A stretch of 64,000 bases of DNA from Malachius bipustulatus (Eukaryota; Arthropoda; Insecta; Coleoptera; Melyridae): positions 41,732,210 through 41,796,209 of the forward strand of contig OU342633.1 of NCBI GenBank assembly GCA_910589415.1, written 5' to 3'. The notes under the pieces are model-generated. The model made no database searches. It had not been told where the DNA came from and worked only from the letters and a program-made list of their open reading frames with translations. Below are positions 1 through 12,610 of the stretch, in pieces. Position 1 is the stretch's first letter; every line of letters starts with the position of its first letter. The translations under genes and the position numbers were made by a program.

Positions 1-1793
1 TTTTTTTTCGACTTTCACATCCTTTTTCTTGTAAAGCAGACATTTTAATACCCAAGTTTATAGAAAAAAAAATTGTTTTGATGTTCCCTATCATGCCTGG
101 AAATTATGAGCGCAGTAAATGATCCTGCAATTTTCTAAAAGGGGTTTTTCTCTTTTTCACTAGGAACATTTTTTTTATTTCAACATTTCATCCTAATCCC
201 TGCTAGCTGAGCATGAAAATCGTATTAACAAAGGTCAAGGGTCATTCACTCTTGAAATTTTATGTGCGTTTTAAACGCCGGTCTGATGCTGGCTGGAGTT
301 ACATTTCGATTGATTCTAGAATTATATCAGCGAGTTTTTTTTTAATTAATACACCTTGCGGTTCTTGAACTCTAATTTTTTTGTTTACCTTGCAATAAAA
401 TATTGCAAGCTTCGGTAATTGAAAAATACTTCAACGGGCTCACCTTTCATCATGCCTGATGTAGCGAACTGAAGAGCTTTAATTAAGGCGAAACAGTGAG
501 ATTTTCAGACTCGTGTGACTTGTGTCGGTCGGAAGATATAATAATTATTGTTTCCTTATTTAAGTTTGAACTGATTCCATTAGGGTCTAGAAATTCCCTT
601 ATTTAAGAGTAAAGTCAGTATAAATAAGAAACCTTACTGGCACCCAGAAAGTTATTAAAAATAATAAGTACACGGCACAGACGGGAAAAATTTTCAATTA
701 AAAATTGTGAGTCAGAAGTTAAAAGAAATGTAGAAATGTCAACCGTTTCCTGTCTGTGCCGCGAATGGAAAGTTATTTCCGAAGTCGTGCAACTTCGTTA
801 ATTAAGTTGGGTAATAAGCTTTTGTTTTCGTAATGGCAATTTATGACCGGCGCCGCTTCCAGTTCTATTCCCACTTCCTTGCGTTGCTTAATATTAATGT
901 CACATTTAAAATTCTGTTGTTTTGTGGGCACTAAATGATAAATAACCAAAAAAAAGGTAGGTCAACCTTTTTTTTTGTAATTTAAATTTAATTTTCATTT
1001 TTATTGTTAGCGTTACAGCTACATTGATATTGTTATGTCCAGTGCCATGAGGGCGGTATAATGTATCATAATCGATTGCTAATTTGAAGATGAACATAAA
1101 ATAAGATAACTTTTGCATATGATATTTTGATCTTCTAAGACTATGATAAAAAAATAACGATTAATTAATGAACCTATTAGATCTTGATTGAAACGATGAC
1201 ATACCGGCACCAGGCTAATATCTTATTTCCATTTTTAGATAAAGGTGCGACTTGGCTGGTCTTTGAGTATTCAATATTTAAATCAAGACACGTGTGCCTT
1301 GGTAAATTCTTTGGTAGGTATACATCAATGTTAATTCAATGCCATTGATAAGACTCGCAATTGTTCTCAAAAACACTAAAAACGCAGAATACCATTAAAA
1401 AAAAACATCAGCGGAGAATCTAGGCAGACACCTCGACCGTTTTTTACTTAGGTACTGATCCATCAACTTTGGCAAACAGCTTTGGAAAATTGAATTGGCC
1501 TTATACCAAAAATTTGCTGTTAATTAGTTCTCGATTAGTTGTAGTGGAATTAAAAATCTTGCCGCTCTTTTGTTTTTTCGCGCGATTAGATTTTTAACCT
1601 TGACGAAACAAAATCATGTTTTCTTTAAGACATTGACAATTTTAAAAAACTTTATTTTAATAAATTATTCTCCTGAATTCTTTCTGACAACGATCAAAAT
1701 GGCACTTCGATGTCTGCTTCCTATCTGGAGATACAGCCCTTCGAAAGCAACCCCGGCAGTTGTGACGTCATAAAAACTACCTGCGTGCAATAA
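1..1793. other. AT-rich non-genic DNA
   Basis: No coding region, RNA gene or clear repeat boundary could be supported here. The short open frames (for example at 906-1118 and 1570-1773) have low-complexity composition and no family resemblance. The stretch ends where the first TATACAGG-ended repeat begins. Confidence 0.6.
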
Positions 1794-2877
1794 TATACAG
1801 GATGTCGCTGAAAAGTAATGTTTCACCGCCTAGTACTATTATTGTCAAGCCCAATACATGTGAAAAACCCCGTTGCTATGAAAAAAAAATTATTATTTTA
1901 ATTAAAACGAGATTTTCACTAATGTTTTCGTAGGTAGTGTAAGTCCATCATTAAAAATTAATTATGGGAAAACCATGCAAGATGCAAGATACCAAACTTT
2001 TATAGGAAAGCAAAAAGTTTAGCAACACTCAAGCCTTTCGATAAAAAATACAGAATCAATCAGATAATAATTGAATACTTGCTTGCCTTAGGGTTTTTAA
2101 ATTTTTATATGGGCATAAGAAAATAATATGGCGGCCATAAGAAAAACAAAAGTTGGCTACGAATTTAAGCTCTGGGATCTAGTCGGCTTTGAAAATTTTT
2201 GAAACATCAAATGGGTAGCTCTTGCGGACCTATGTAAGCCTACAAAAAATAATTTATTAATTTTCAATAATAAAAAATATGGCTAAAATGAGCAATAAAA
2301 AAATATCGATTTTTCAGGTGTTTTTTTTTCAGGTGTTTTTTTTCAGGATATTTCAGGAACGGTCATACAATTGGGCATCTTTTCTCTAATTTGACCGACT
2401 CTACAGGGTGTTCCTTAATTGGAGGTACAAATGAAGAGGGTAGACTCCTTAAGTAATTAAAAAAAAAAAAGTCCAATAAACATACGGGGTCGCAAACGTT
2501 TCGTTTTCCAGATATAGGGTGAGATACCTATTATAGTTTGAATTTTTTTCAAGTTTTTTTCTCATAGTATCTACACTTTACAAGATATTCAACTGAAATT
2601 AGGCACATATATTACAATTGAGAGTTTACACCATGTAACATGCCAATTTCGATAGCAAATCTACAGGGTGATATTTTTTAACACAACTTCAACACCCTGT
2701 ATCTCGAAAACGAAACGTTTGCGACCCCGTATGTTTATTGCACTTTTTTTCTTAAAATTACTTAAGGAATCTCCCCTCTTCATTTGTGCTTCCAATTAAG
2801 GAACATCCTTATATCTCTTAGCGTTTACGAGATACCTACCCCCATAGTGAGCTCTGAAATAAGGGACATCCTGTATA
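1794..2877. repeat. Composite foldback/MITE nest with TATACAGGATGTC ends
   Basis: TATACAGGATGTC at 1794-1806 reappears inverted as GACATCCTGTATA at 2865-2877, so these may be the ends of one element. Inside it, about 2100-2400 is a diverged copy of the arm of the large foldback at 15,849-16,780; both carry ATGGCGGCCATAAGAAAAAC, a CTGGGATCTAG motif and TTTCAGGAACGGTCAT. A second palindrome at 2409-2805 is nested next to it. No transposase is encoded. The outer pairing rests on only 13 bp, so the boundary is tentative; the internal repeats are clear. Confidence 0.5.
2409..2805. repeat. Foldback element with roughly 108 bp inverted arms
   Basis: The left arm (2409 to about 2516) runs from GTTCCTTAATTGGA through AAACATACGGGGTCGCAAAC. 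The right arm (about 2698-2805) is its reverse complement with a few mismatches. The arms pair position by position without a length shift at the outer end. It lies directly against the 2100-2400 repeat copy. It is non-coding and fits a MITE or foldback element; no target duplication was identified. Confidence 0.65.
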
Positions 2878-3012
2878 AGCCGTATAAGCTACTTTCAAAA
2901 TGAAAAAGTGCGATTTTCAATTATTTATAGGTAACTTATTATAAACTACTTAATTTATTCTGGAATGATTCTTATTGGATTTTTTCAGACTAAGTATTTG
3001 AAAATGTAATAA

Positions 3013-3200
3013 TATACAGGGTGCCCTATTTAAAAAATAAAGAATGTCATCATTACTGAGACAAAAAAAAAATGTTACGCCAAGTAAACATAAATTATAT
3101 TAAAAAATTGGTCTGTTTAATTTTTTTTTCTAGAAACTTCAACTGAAAAATTGATTTTATTCGTTACCGAAATTGTAACATATATGACTCACCCTGTATA
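3013..3200. repeat. MITE with TATACAGGGTG inverted ends
   Basis: TATACAGGGTG (3013-3023) is matched by its exact reverse complement CACCCTGTATA (3190-3200), enclosing about 170 bp of AT-rich non-coding DNA. The same end motif recurs at 12,776, 13,419 and 29,165 and, less exactly, at 60,205 in this window, so this is a family of small non-autonomous elements. TA or TATA could be the target duplication, but the palindromic ends make this ambiguous. Confidence 0.6.
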
Positions 3201-3639
3201 TTTTAGTTTTATTTAATAAAAAAAAAAAACGTAAAATAAGCTATAATCAAAGTCGTTAAGGTCAACTTTTTATTAAAAAAAGGAAAGGCAAATTTTTGAT
3301 TTCCAGAACAAATCAAATCAGCGGCAAATTAACCCCCTAATCCTGATAATTTTTTATATACATCGTCTCGCCAACCTGACGTTAAGTTAGCGATTTTTTT
3401 TAGCGCAAAATGTTCAATTCCACAACTAATTAGCGTCAAAAAGCGGTAAATTCCCCCCTGATAATTTTTTTTATGGTGCCATTTTTGATAATGTTATCTT
3501 ACTCACTCTCGATGTCAAGAAAAAGAAGTGCATTTCTTTCATCAAAAAAAAGCGCGGCAATAATTTTTATTCCGCAATTAATTTGGGGAAAAAACCGCAA
3601 ATTTATCTCGTGATCACTTTTTGATAGTGCCGTTTTCAA
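3201..3639. other. Non-genic spacer with no assigned content
   Basis: AT-rich sequence between two small elements. No gene, RNA or defined repeat boundary was recognised; the 3499-3717 open frame has no family resemblance. Confidence 0.5.
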
Positions 3640-3998
3640 GCTCAGAGAAGTTGGCACCCACAATACGTGAATTTTTTTACAAAATTGACAGCATTCGTTT
3701 GTCCACGATTTCTCCACGTTTATCCAATCAAAATTTTCGTTTGTCCACTATTCAAAAAAAGATATGACGAAGGTACAAAAATTGACATCCAGCATAACCA
3801 AATTTCATTAATTTTACAACGGAAATAGTTTGTCCATGGTTTGTACGCGTTTGTCCAACCAAAATGTTCGTTTGTCCACCATTCAAAAAAAAGTTATGGT
3901 AAAAAACTTTTTTTTGTGTGTGGACAAACAAAATTTTTAGAAGAACGCCGTTTGAATTTTATAAAAATTCGCGCTTAGGGGTGCCAACATCACTGAGC
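3640..3998. repeat. Foldback MITE, TTGTCCACG family, copy 1
   Basis: The ends read GCTCAGAGAAGTTGGCACCC on the left and, inverted, GGGTGCCAACATCACTGAGC on the right. The arms contain repeated CGTTTGTCCAC and GTCCAACCAAAAT motifs followed by ATTCAAAAAAAG. A second copy with the same ends and internal motifs is at 33,592-34,167. Non-coding. The transposase family that moves it is not evident from the ends. Confidence 0.7.
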
Positions 3999-4919
3999 TT
4001 CATTTTCAGTACCTAATAATTTTTATCTGTAAATTTTTGGTCATAAAAGATCAAAGTTGGCCTATGATTTTGAAATTTGATATACGGACCTAAATGTTGA
4101 TTCTGAACAACTTTTTCAAATAACATTTTGTCGTATTTGCCACATAAAAGGCACTTTACTCAACATAAAAACCGGTTTCTTGGAAATTTCCAAGGCATGC
4201 TTGATTTTTCAAAACTAAAATTTTGTTAGAAATTATTCTTTAGCCAAGCAGGGCTGAACCCCAAAAAATTAAAATTAAAATCAAAAATTTTTTGTCTTTT
4301 ATAAGAGTCGTTTCACCTATCCGGGGACACACGGTGTATGTATAGTATATGCATGCACCATTAACCTGATTCATGAGCTCGTTTCCTCGTTTGTGTTATT
4401 TATCACCATGCTGATGAGCACGGCGGTGATCGTCTCTAGTTGTGAGTGCCCCATGGTACTTTTCGTTTTGTAAACTGATAATTTCAGCTTTCGCAGCCAT
4501 TCCCAAATGCAATAAACTCGGAGAATAAGGTCTGGTAACCTTGGTGACCAACTCTGAAACACCCATACCTACGTGGAGTTTCTTTAGTAAAAAATAATTT
4601 TGTTCCCCCAAAAAGCACAATAAATTTATCTGCGTAAAAAATATTTTTTACGATACATCGGTTACTATACGATTACTCGTCTTGTATTTATTGGAGTTTT
4701 CTTGTGATCACTTGAAGAAATTTTGGGGGAGGGGGCCTCATGCACCAGACTGGTAAATAATTATTTTGAGGCTTATTATTAATAAAAATAAACTTGTCTT
4801 GAAATCTTTGATACCACCACGATTACTAAAAGACTTTCATTTATTTTATGACACTCGCACTATGAGTATGAGTCGTATAATTATAACATGAACGTCGTAA
4901 GTATAAGTACTAATAATAA
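3999..4919. other. Non-genic DNA
   Basis: No supported gene. The overlapping minus-strand open frames at 4371-4620 show no recognisable domain and I treat them as chance. Confidence 0.5.
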
Positions 4920-4994
4920 CAAGATTTTCCTTACGAAAATCTTGGCCTGCCGGCGGCGTCGGGCCTTCGGCCCTCCATGGCGGGCCTTCGGCCC
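4920..4994. repeat. Three consecutive short hairpins, two with GGGCCTTCGGCCC
   Basis: CAAGATTTTC (4920-4929) pairs with GAAAATCTTG (4935-4944). It is followed by two exact copies of the palindrome GGGCCTTCGGCCC at 4961-4973 and 4982-4994. The block is strikingly GC-rich in an AT-rich surrounding. It resembles a rho-independent terminator in shape, but the context is eukaryotic, so a structured repeat or small mobile module is more likely. Function unknown. Confidence 0.6.
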
Positions 4995-5797
4995 GCAGTG
5001 TCAGTAGATCCCAGTCAAAGTTGAAATTTGTCATCAGTTGTTTTTTTTTAATTGCAGTTTTTCTGTATCAGTACGGCCCTGAAAGCAGTAGATTCCCCGT
5101 CAAAGTTAACGCCTGCCACCTCCTTTTTTGTGACTATTTTTTCTATATCGCTCCTGAAGGACCAATATGTGAACTTACGAAAATTCGCGTGGAAGTTATA
5201 GATTCGCGTAAAAATTTACTTTCGTGTTAGTTTGAGTCGAGGGTGGGGGACGTGACCCTTTTCTTAGCCACACGCGAGTACCTCCGTGATCTTATTTGGA
5301 TCACCGCGAACAGATTTACATCGAAAAATGTGCGAAAGACCATTGAAAATTTTCGCTTCCAAAACCGACTTTGGCCGAATCGCACGCCATTTTATTAAAA
5401 TCGTTCAAACAAAGTCGGCGGTTATATTAAACAGAAGGTAATATATGCAACTGAAGCAAATTAGTGCACGACATTTGAACTCTTACCGGAAAGTCAATTT
5501 TTGCGAACGTAAACTTTGAAATTTCGTCAAAATACTCGGCCATTTTCGATCCGTTGTAGCGTCGCCATTTTTGAAACTTCAGCGAAAAAAAATGAAAATT
5601 GTGACAAAAGAATTCTTCGACTACCAAGCGCAAGTCATCCCCGAGTCTCTGTACCCGGAAATTGCGAAGAAAAAAATTTCCGAATTTTTGCGAATTTTCT
5701 CGTATTTTTCAGTGCGCATTTTTTCAAATTTTAATACAATAATCACTTCAAATTATTAGTGAAAGACTAATAGTACGTCGCAATTAATTGTAAAAAC
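4995..5797. other. Non-genic DNA
   Basis: Several overlapping short open frames on both strands (5021-5230, 5427-5759) have no family resemblance. Short direct motifs such as CAGTAGAT near TACGGCCCTGAAAG occur here, and TACGGCCCTGAAAG recurs near 6972, which suggests remnants of a dispersed repeat. Nothing else was recognised. Confidence 0.45.
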
Positions 5798-6060
5798 AAT
5801 TGAACCCTATGCTGCAACAACGTTGTAAGTGCCAAAAGTAAATTTTGGGGGAAGTCGAAATAAACATTTTTTTGTGAACCAATAGAATATATCAGCTTAT
5901 AAACATTAATACATTAATGTTAGTTAATGAATATAATTAATGAATATATTAATGTTTGTAAGCTGATATATTCTATTGGTTCACAAAAAAATGTTTATTT
6001 CGACTTCCCCCAAAATTTACTTTTGGCACTTACAACGTTGTTGCAGCATAGGGTTCAATT
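5798..6060. repeat. Near-perfect inverted repeat, 114 bp arms, 35 bp loop
   Basis: The left arm (5798-5911) begins AATTGAACCCTATGCTGCAA and the right arm (5947-6060) is its reverse complement ending TTGCAGCATAGGGTTCAATT. The arms align over their full length without indels, and I saw only one mismatch, near the loop. The loop is 35 bp of AT-rich DNA. Non-coding. It is either a young foldback MITE or a palindrome made by local inverted duplication. No flanking target duplication is obvious. Confidence 0.85.
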
Positions 6061-7002
6061 ATTAAAAAAATGCATAAGAAAAAACAGAAATTAAGCCGTT
6101 ACCCGAACAGTAGCCGCGCATATATTATGGTTACCTATACCTACCGGACGTAATGATAATAATAATAGCGGGGACGATCAGCGAACGAGGCCGGCTTCGA
6201 CGGGTCAAGAAGACACGAGCCGTCGCCGGCATTGCCGGGAACGTACCTACCTAGTACATATTGATTTCTTAAAATTGTCATATCTTCGTTTTTAAAAGAC
6301 CAATGTGGATAATTTTTTCACAGTCATTTTGGCAAATCAATTGTCGTTGCGACTGTCCTTCTAATTTTTCCAATCGTTCATAAAGAATAAGACAAAAAAA
6401 ATAAAAAAGGATTAATTTATCGTATTTTTAATAAAAATAAAAGTGTAAGCTAATTTTCGAGCAGCGAAAAACTTTTTTATTTTTAGTTTAAAGTACATAC
6501 ATAATCGAGCTGAAATAAAGCCGAGACTTCAAATTATGTGTTGAAGGAAAAAAAATTTACATAAGTTGAACTATGTCGTCGATGGAGGGAGATATATTCG
6601 AAACACGTCTGAACCGTCTCAATGTCCTGCCGAAGTTTTTCCGAATTTTGACAGTTTTTCCAACGGTTAAGGAAAAAAACTATATCCATCTTTTTTGTAG
6701 GTAAAGGGCGTCTCTATCATAAAGCTTTGTTATATTCCCGATCGGTCGAATAAATTTTGAAAAAATTTTGAAAAAACAGAAAAATCATGCGAAAAGAGTA
6801 TATTCCATTCTTTGAGGGCCGATTACCGCTTACTTAATTATTTTTTCGAAAAACGATCTCCACAAAGTTTGTACGTCCATTCTTTCCCTAAGTAACTGCA
6901 CTAGCAGAATCTGTCCGCGATGTACCGTTACCGAGAAACGAGTCCTTATGTCGGGACGTTGCAAAAAAAAGTACGGCCCTGAAAGGGGTTCTTAAAATTC
7001 TC
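6061..7002. other. Non-genic DNA with a GC-rich patch near 6160-6250
   Basis: A short GC-rich segment (about 6165-6250, including GCCGTCGCCGGCATTGCCGG) stands out in AT-rich DNA. It carries no open frame or splice signal that I can defend. The rest is low-complexity. Confidence 0.45.
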
Positions 7003-7275
7003 GGATCCGGCCCATTTTCAATAGGTCGTATTCGGGGGTCCAGAGCTTCGTGCCTACCGAGTTTCATCTCGATCGGTGCAACTTTCGGACACTTAGAGTG
7101 TTTCCTAGGCTATTCCCGAAAAAACCCGAAATTCACGAAAAAAAGACACTTCCCGGTAACGGATCCCGCTCATTTTCAATAGGCATCGCGGGACCGTGCG
7201 CCTCTTCGATCGACCCAAATTTCATCTTTCCCAGATGAAAACTGGCGACTGTAGAGTGTTTCCTAGAAAAGTCAC
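7003..7275. repeat. Two diverged direct copies of an approximately 155 bp unit
   Basis: CGGATCC followed by CCCATTTTCAATAGG near 7004-7027 is repeated as CGGATCCCGCTCATTTTCAA near 7160-7180. Both copies run on to a block ending TAGAGTGTTTCCTAG (near 7110 and 7266). A TTTCATC plus ATCGA-like segment also occurs in both. The second copy is followed by a CACAGACACACAGACCGACC tract, as often seen at the edge of dispersed insect repeats. Confidence 0.5.
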
Positions 7276-9081
7276 AGACACACAGACCGACCGACAGATA
7301 TTTTAGCGGCGGTAGTTTCCAGATACTTACTCAAAATTAATAAAATTTATATTTTCAATATAAATTGTATTATTTTCGTAAGTTAATAATTGAGAAAACA
7401 GAGCAATCGCTACATAACAGAACACATTAATTTTTAATATCCCGTAATAAAATTTACAAAGTATTTTCTAAATTATCTCAAAGTGTATCACCATAATAAG
7501 TTCCGGCAAGGTTACTGCTAAGTCATTTTCCAGTTCTTTCCTAATGTTGCAGAGCGAGGAACTGAAAACAATTTCTGTATTAAATTTTAATGTTTTTTTT
7601 ATTACGTTAGTGTGGTTTATAAATAAACAATCACGAAGTTGAAAAACAAGAAGTGAAGACTAAAAAGAACAAGAAAATATTTTATTGTAATTATTAATCT
7701 TGGCCACTAATTTACATAAAATTTCCCACGAAAACATAGGGATACGCATTACATTTTAGAATCCTTGTTTTATTTTTCCGTTCAACTATTCAATAATTAA
7801 TTCTATTATAGATTGTTTATAGTTCAAGAGATTAACTATTTGCTCTCATATTTCTATCAACAATAAAACGAATGCACTCACTATCAGTATTTGGTTAAAA
7901 ATTTAAGATAAGGTTGCAGACTTTAGATCTCCGTGTCCGATCGGTCGGTCAATGTTATCGCGGAACGTAATAATACTTGAACTTGGAATACAAAACACCC
8001 TTATTACTTAATGGTGATGCTCCACATATTATGGATAGAGGATTAAATAAATGCAAAATTTTGATTTGAAATTTGAAACGATAATGCATGTGCAAGCGTA
8101 CGTTATAGTTCTGTTCAAATAAGACTGTCACCGATTTATGTAAACAAGTATATTGATACGTTTTAACCGATTGCACATTCCGATGATTATGGATTTAAGA
8201 ACGAAAGAATTGTATGTCAAGTACGAGAGCAAAAATTGTTAGAAAAAAATTGCAACAGCTTTTTTTTGTTCGGAAATAAATTCGCACTGATGCCAGCAAG
8301 CCGGAATTGCAAGAAATTATTAGATGTGATCTTAGAGTTTCAACCATCACAGATAAAGGATAGACTGGGAAAACTTACGAGTCACCGCGAATGAGCAAAT
8401 CGAAACCAAACGCACAAAGCCCCACCGTTCCATGCCATTTTTTCTTTATTCCATAATTTAAATCTGCACTAATAAGGGGCCCATTTTCTTTTATAAATAG
8501 TTGATTACAAAAAATCTACTAAAACTGATATTATTATTAGAGGAGTAGATTATTAGGAGTAGCCGATCATCAACACTGTCTTTTAGAATAATGCATAATA
8601 CTACTACATCATATTGTAAATTTAAATTTCATAATGCAACGTTGTAAATTGTAAGTATAGAGAGCATGTTGTTGAAGGAGATAGTCATTAAGATGCATAA
8701 TTGAGATAATAAACTATATTTCTGTAACCAGTCTCGTTAGTTGAAAGCTAAGTCTGATATTTACGAACAAGCTAGCAAGCAATTTTCTTTCTAAAGTAAA
8801 ACTAATTATTATGGATCTTCAATAAATTCGATAAAAATTGCACAAAGAAAATCAACCCATTAGAGTAATTTTTTAAACAAAAAAGTAAATTTTTCAAGTA
8901 TAAGAGAGACGAAAAAGTATTGACAAAGGCGAGGACAGAGTCCTCAGGTGCGATATTTCTCCACGTCCCGGCGTCGAATGTTATTTAACAGACGATGCCC
9001 CGAACATGATGTTATTGCTTATGACAAAATTCGAGTTCCGTGAAGTGTGCCGGGAAAAGTCGAGAAAACGAAAAACAAATT
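7276..9081. other. Non-genic AT-rich DNA
   Basis: No supported coding exon, RNA gene or element boundary. The open frame at 7955-8176 is unrecognised and probably chance. Confidence 0.5.
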
Positions 9082-10140
9082 GCTATAGCGCATTCGATTG
9101 ACCATCGTTTGACCACGTCTGCATGCCAATAATTTTGTTTTTGTGGAATTGCAGAAAGAAATTTCCGGCTGATTTCACAAAATTTACATAAATTGTGTGA
9201 CGTTTATTTTGCTCATTCAATAATTGACTACTTTTGACCATATACCTAACAATTTCGTTTGACCACGTCCAGAAAAAAGATATAAAAGGCTGCTGTCCGA
9301 GATAACAGGTGGTTCATGGGGATCTCGGAAACCGTGAGAGATAGGTCTGTTGAATGAAAGAAAGCTAGGAAAAGTTTTCAAGTGCAATTTCATGTTTAAA
9401 AAAACAGCCTAATATTTATTAAAAAATCTATAAAATTTAAAAAAAGCGAAATTAAATTTTTATTTTCGAAAAAAACTAGAAAATATTTCCATTAAATAAT
9501 GCCATAAGCAAAAACCATTAACCGAAAAATCAAGACAAGCAATATTACGTCATACTGAAGTTATTCAAAGAAAGTATTTTTTTGTTTAATTTTGGAAAAA
9601 AGAAGAATTAAATTAAAAACAATTCTTTTGAATGTATACATAGATATTTTGTTAAGTAGACTTCACGTCTCTCTGGACGCTAAACGGTTAGTTTCCGGCG
9701 GTCGAAACTTGCTCACGCCGTTTGTCCAACCCCTAAAAAAAAAAAACTTGAGAAAAAGTATCTATGCATATTAACGAATTCTCTTCGCTCCCGACTAACT
9801 TCACATAATTAAAAATTGTGTAATAGAGACGTTTTCTGGCTCATTCATTCGACCACCCAATAATTTTCTTTGACCTCGTCCAAAATACCTACTCATGTTT
9901 TCTGTTCCAGCTAACTTCACAATTCTCTCTGAAAACTAACCGTTTAGTTTTCAGAGAGAATTGTATAGGATTGCGAAGTTAGCCGGAAAGAAAAATAAAA
10001 AAAAATAAAAAAAATTTCTGAAGGTGGTCAACAAAATTATTGGGTGATCAAACAACGATGGTCAAATGAATGAGCAAAAAAAAAACGTCACTATTTAGAT
10101 AATTTGTAAATTTTGTGAAGTTAGCCGGGAATTTTCTTTT
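9082..10140. repeat. Mosaic of TTTGACCACGTC-type repeat copies in both orientations
   Basis: A block carrying GCTCATTCA, TTGACCA and CCAATAATTTT with an AGTTAGCCGG-like border occurs at about 9095-9290, again near 9780-9900, and inverted near 9970-10,140 (GGTGGTCAACAAAATTATTG and GAATGAGCAAAAA). Within it, 9919-9939 and 9944-9964 form a perfect 21 bp hairpin around a 4 bp loop. The motif style resembles the TTGTCCACG foldback family at 3640 and 33,592, so the two may be related. Non-coding. Confidence 0.55.
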
Positions 10141-11213
10141 TGGAACTACACAGAAACAAAAAATAATATTATTAGCAAACGTTCAAAGTTGAAAACAAAA
10201 ACCACATTTTGCCTTTTTTTTGAGTTTATTTTTTGACTACGTGTTGTGAGAAAACTCAGGATGTTACGACGAAACTGGATTGCTTTTTCGATTTGTATTA
10301 GTACCTACCTAAGGCGAGTTCACACAAAATTATTCCTTTAATAATTAATAATTAAGGAATAATAATAATAAATAATAAGAAAATAAAAAATAAAAATAAT
10401 AAGGTTCAAAAACACATTTTAAACTTGCATAATTATGAAATGTAGTAAAATTATTTCTCAACAATTTTGATAGAACAAAAACTAATATTTCAGCCAATTA
10501 AATCAAAACATGGAGGCTTTCCCCCATATTCATAACCGAAAATTTTCTAAATAATTACGTAATCAGTTATGTCCTTCTCAAAACAAAAAAAAAAACTAGA
10601 TTGAGAATAGAGCCGATTAAAAATTTAAAAAACCCATTAAAAAAAAATTCAATAATTATTTTAAGAACTTTTAATGGATTAACAAATTAAAAAATTTTGT
10701 TTCTAGGATTAATATTTTTTCCCGCTTAATAATATTTACTAGTAGGTACATCAGTATATTATAATTTAAAAAATGATTCAACTTTTTTGACCTAATTAGT
10801 CTTACTCATTATGAAACCCGCGATGTGTATCATGGATCATTAAATTATTAATGACTATGTCGCGTATCAAAACTCAATTTGCATTAATTATACAAGGTTC
10901 ATTTCGCAAAATTCTAACCGATGGGTTACCCGAGTTGGGAATTTCCAATGTAGATTGTATATTGTATATTTTCGTTTCATCAAAATAATAAAAAGTTACA
11001 ATAAAAAAAAGTTATGATATTAATATCTTAAGAATTCATAGTTGAACAAAAACATAAATTAATATGCTTCAGAATTGCCACATTAAGAATAATTCTTCAT
11101 AATAATAATTAAAGAATGCAATTTTCTATTCAGATTCAGGTATAAAACTGCTGAAGAATTATTATGTATGCATTCTTTATCTACTTAATATGTTAGTCCT
11201 CGAACTAGTGTTA
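10141..11213. other. Non-genic AT-rich DNA
   Basis: Dominated by AAT and ATT runs. No feature recognised. Confidence 0.5.
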
Positions 11214-11938
11214 ATTTTAAAGGTAAAAAAAATAAAACTTTGAAGATTTACGTACCTAATTAATATAGGACCATAGAATGGCATAATCAGTTTTCTTAAT
11301 TTTTTTCGTTAGCCCAACAGCGATAAAAAGCTGTAATTTCGTGGTAACTAACCAAAATAAAGTCGATTTTTCTAAAATCAGTTATTAACGAAATAAATAT
11401 AAAAAAAATAATTACTAGGCTTTAATTAAATAAAATAGGTACATAAAATATGGAAATGACAGGTTGGAATGATTGATATATTATGGTAGTGATAAAAGTG
11501 ACCAATAATCTGAAGAGGGTAAATTCTCAAACACCCTAAGTAAACGAAGTGTGCCATTGAACTCATTGAACTCGATTGGGCAATGTTCTGACTGTTTACT
11601 TAGGATTTTGGTAGACAGTATAGACACCCACCCTATTCCGATTATTGGTCACTTTTATTACTACACACCAATATATCATACATATATCAAACATTTTACC
11701 TGTAATTTCCATATTTTATGTATTTTTTATTTAATTAAACCCATGTAATTAGTTTTTTGATGAAATTTTTGAAGAAAAATCGATTTTTTTGCCACTTTAG
11801 TCACTTTACCACCAAAGCACAATGTTTTTATTACTGGTGGCCGAAAGAAAAAAAAGTAAGCCGATTATGCCATTCTATCTATGGTCCTTTATTAATTACA
11901 TGAATCCTCAAAGTTTCAATTTTTTTATCTTTAAAATA
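11214..11938. repeat. Large foldback element with GGACCATAGAATGGCATAAT motif
   Basis: GGACCATAGAATGGCATAAT near 11,268 is inverted as ATTATGCCATTCTATCTATGG near 11,866-11,886. Pairing continues outward (TTTTAAAGGT with AAACTTTGA near 11,217-11,243 against TCAAAGTTTC near 11,908) and inward (GTGACCAATAATC near 11,498 against GATTATTGGTCAC near 11,638; GGAAATGACAGGT against ACCTGTAATTTCC). Several small indels separate the arms. Non-coding; an older foldback element. Confidence 0.65.
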
Positions 11939-12610
11939 AACCTCTGTTTCGAAGGTGGACATAAGTGATGGATCACCCTGATACATGTTAAAAAAATAAT
12001 GTCAAATGAACGAATAAACTTGAAATTAGGTAGAACAGGTGGGTAGATAAAAGGAAGGCGATGTTTACGAATTACTATAGCATATCGTGGTACCGCCTCC
12101 TCACCGTTTCCAACAAAAGCTCTAAAATGATTTTCAGATAAAATTCCAGCCACCTTCAAAAACACTCTTAATTACCTGGCCTGCTAGACTAATCACCTCC
12201 GAATAGCATGAATAATGAACAGAACGCATAAATAAATGCTTTATGGCTTCATTATCTATTTACATATTTTTATACGAGGCGGACCATATTCTATGTAGAA
12301 ATAGGAAATAGGCTCTACATCTACAATAATTAATTAATAGAGCATATTTTTTATATACTGGTATTTTAGGTACCTATACCGGGTTACTAAGTATTAATAC
12401 TTAATTCTTAGTAATGGGTCAAACAGAGACTAGAATTATTTTATATGTGATAATACTGTTAAATCAAGCATATTATAAGTATGTTATAAAGTATCTATAC
12501 CTATAACTTTAAAACGTCAAAGAAAAGTTTTAGAGAAAATGCCCGACTGAAAAAATCGGCCCGAGCTTCCATGCAATAAAGCGCATGTCGCTGTTAATGT
12601 TATAGTCGTA
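11939..12610. other. Non-genic DNA
   Basis: No supported feature. The minus-strand open frame 11,908-12,165 overlaps the foldback edge and has no recognisable domain. Confidence 0.45.

Noticed and set aside
4961..4994. Bacterial-type terminators suggesting horizontally acquired bacterial DNA
   Set aside because: There are no bacterial genes nearby and no U-tract in the right place. The region is otherwise typical insect non-coding DNA.
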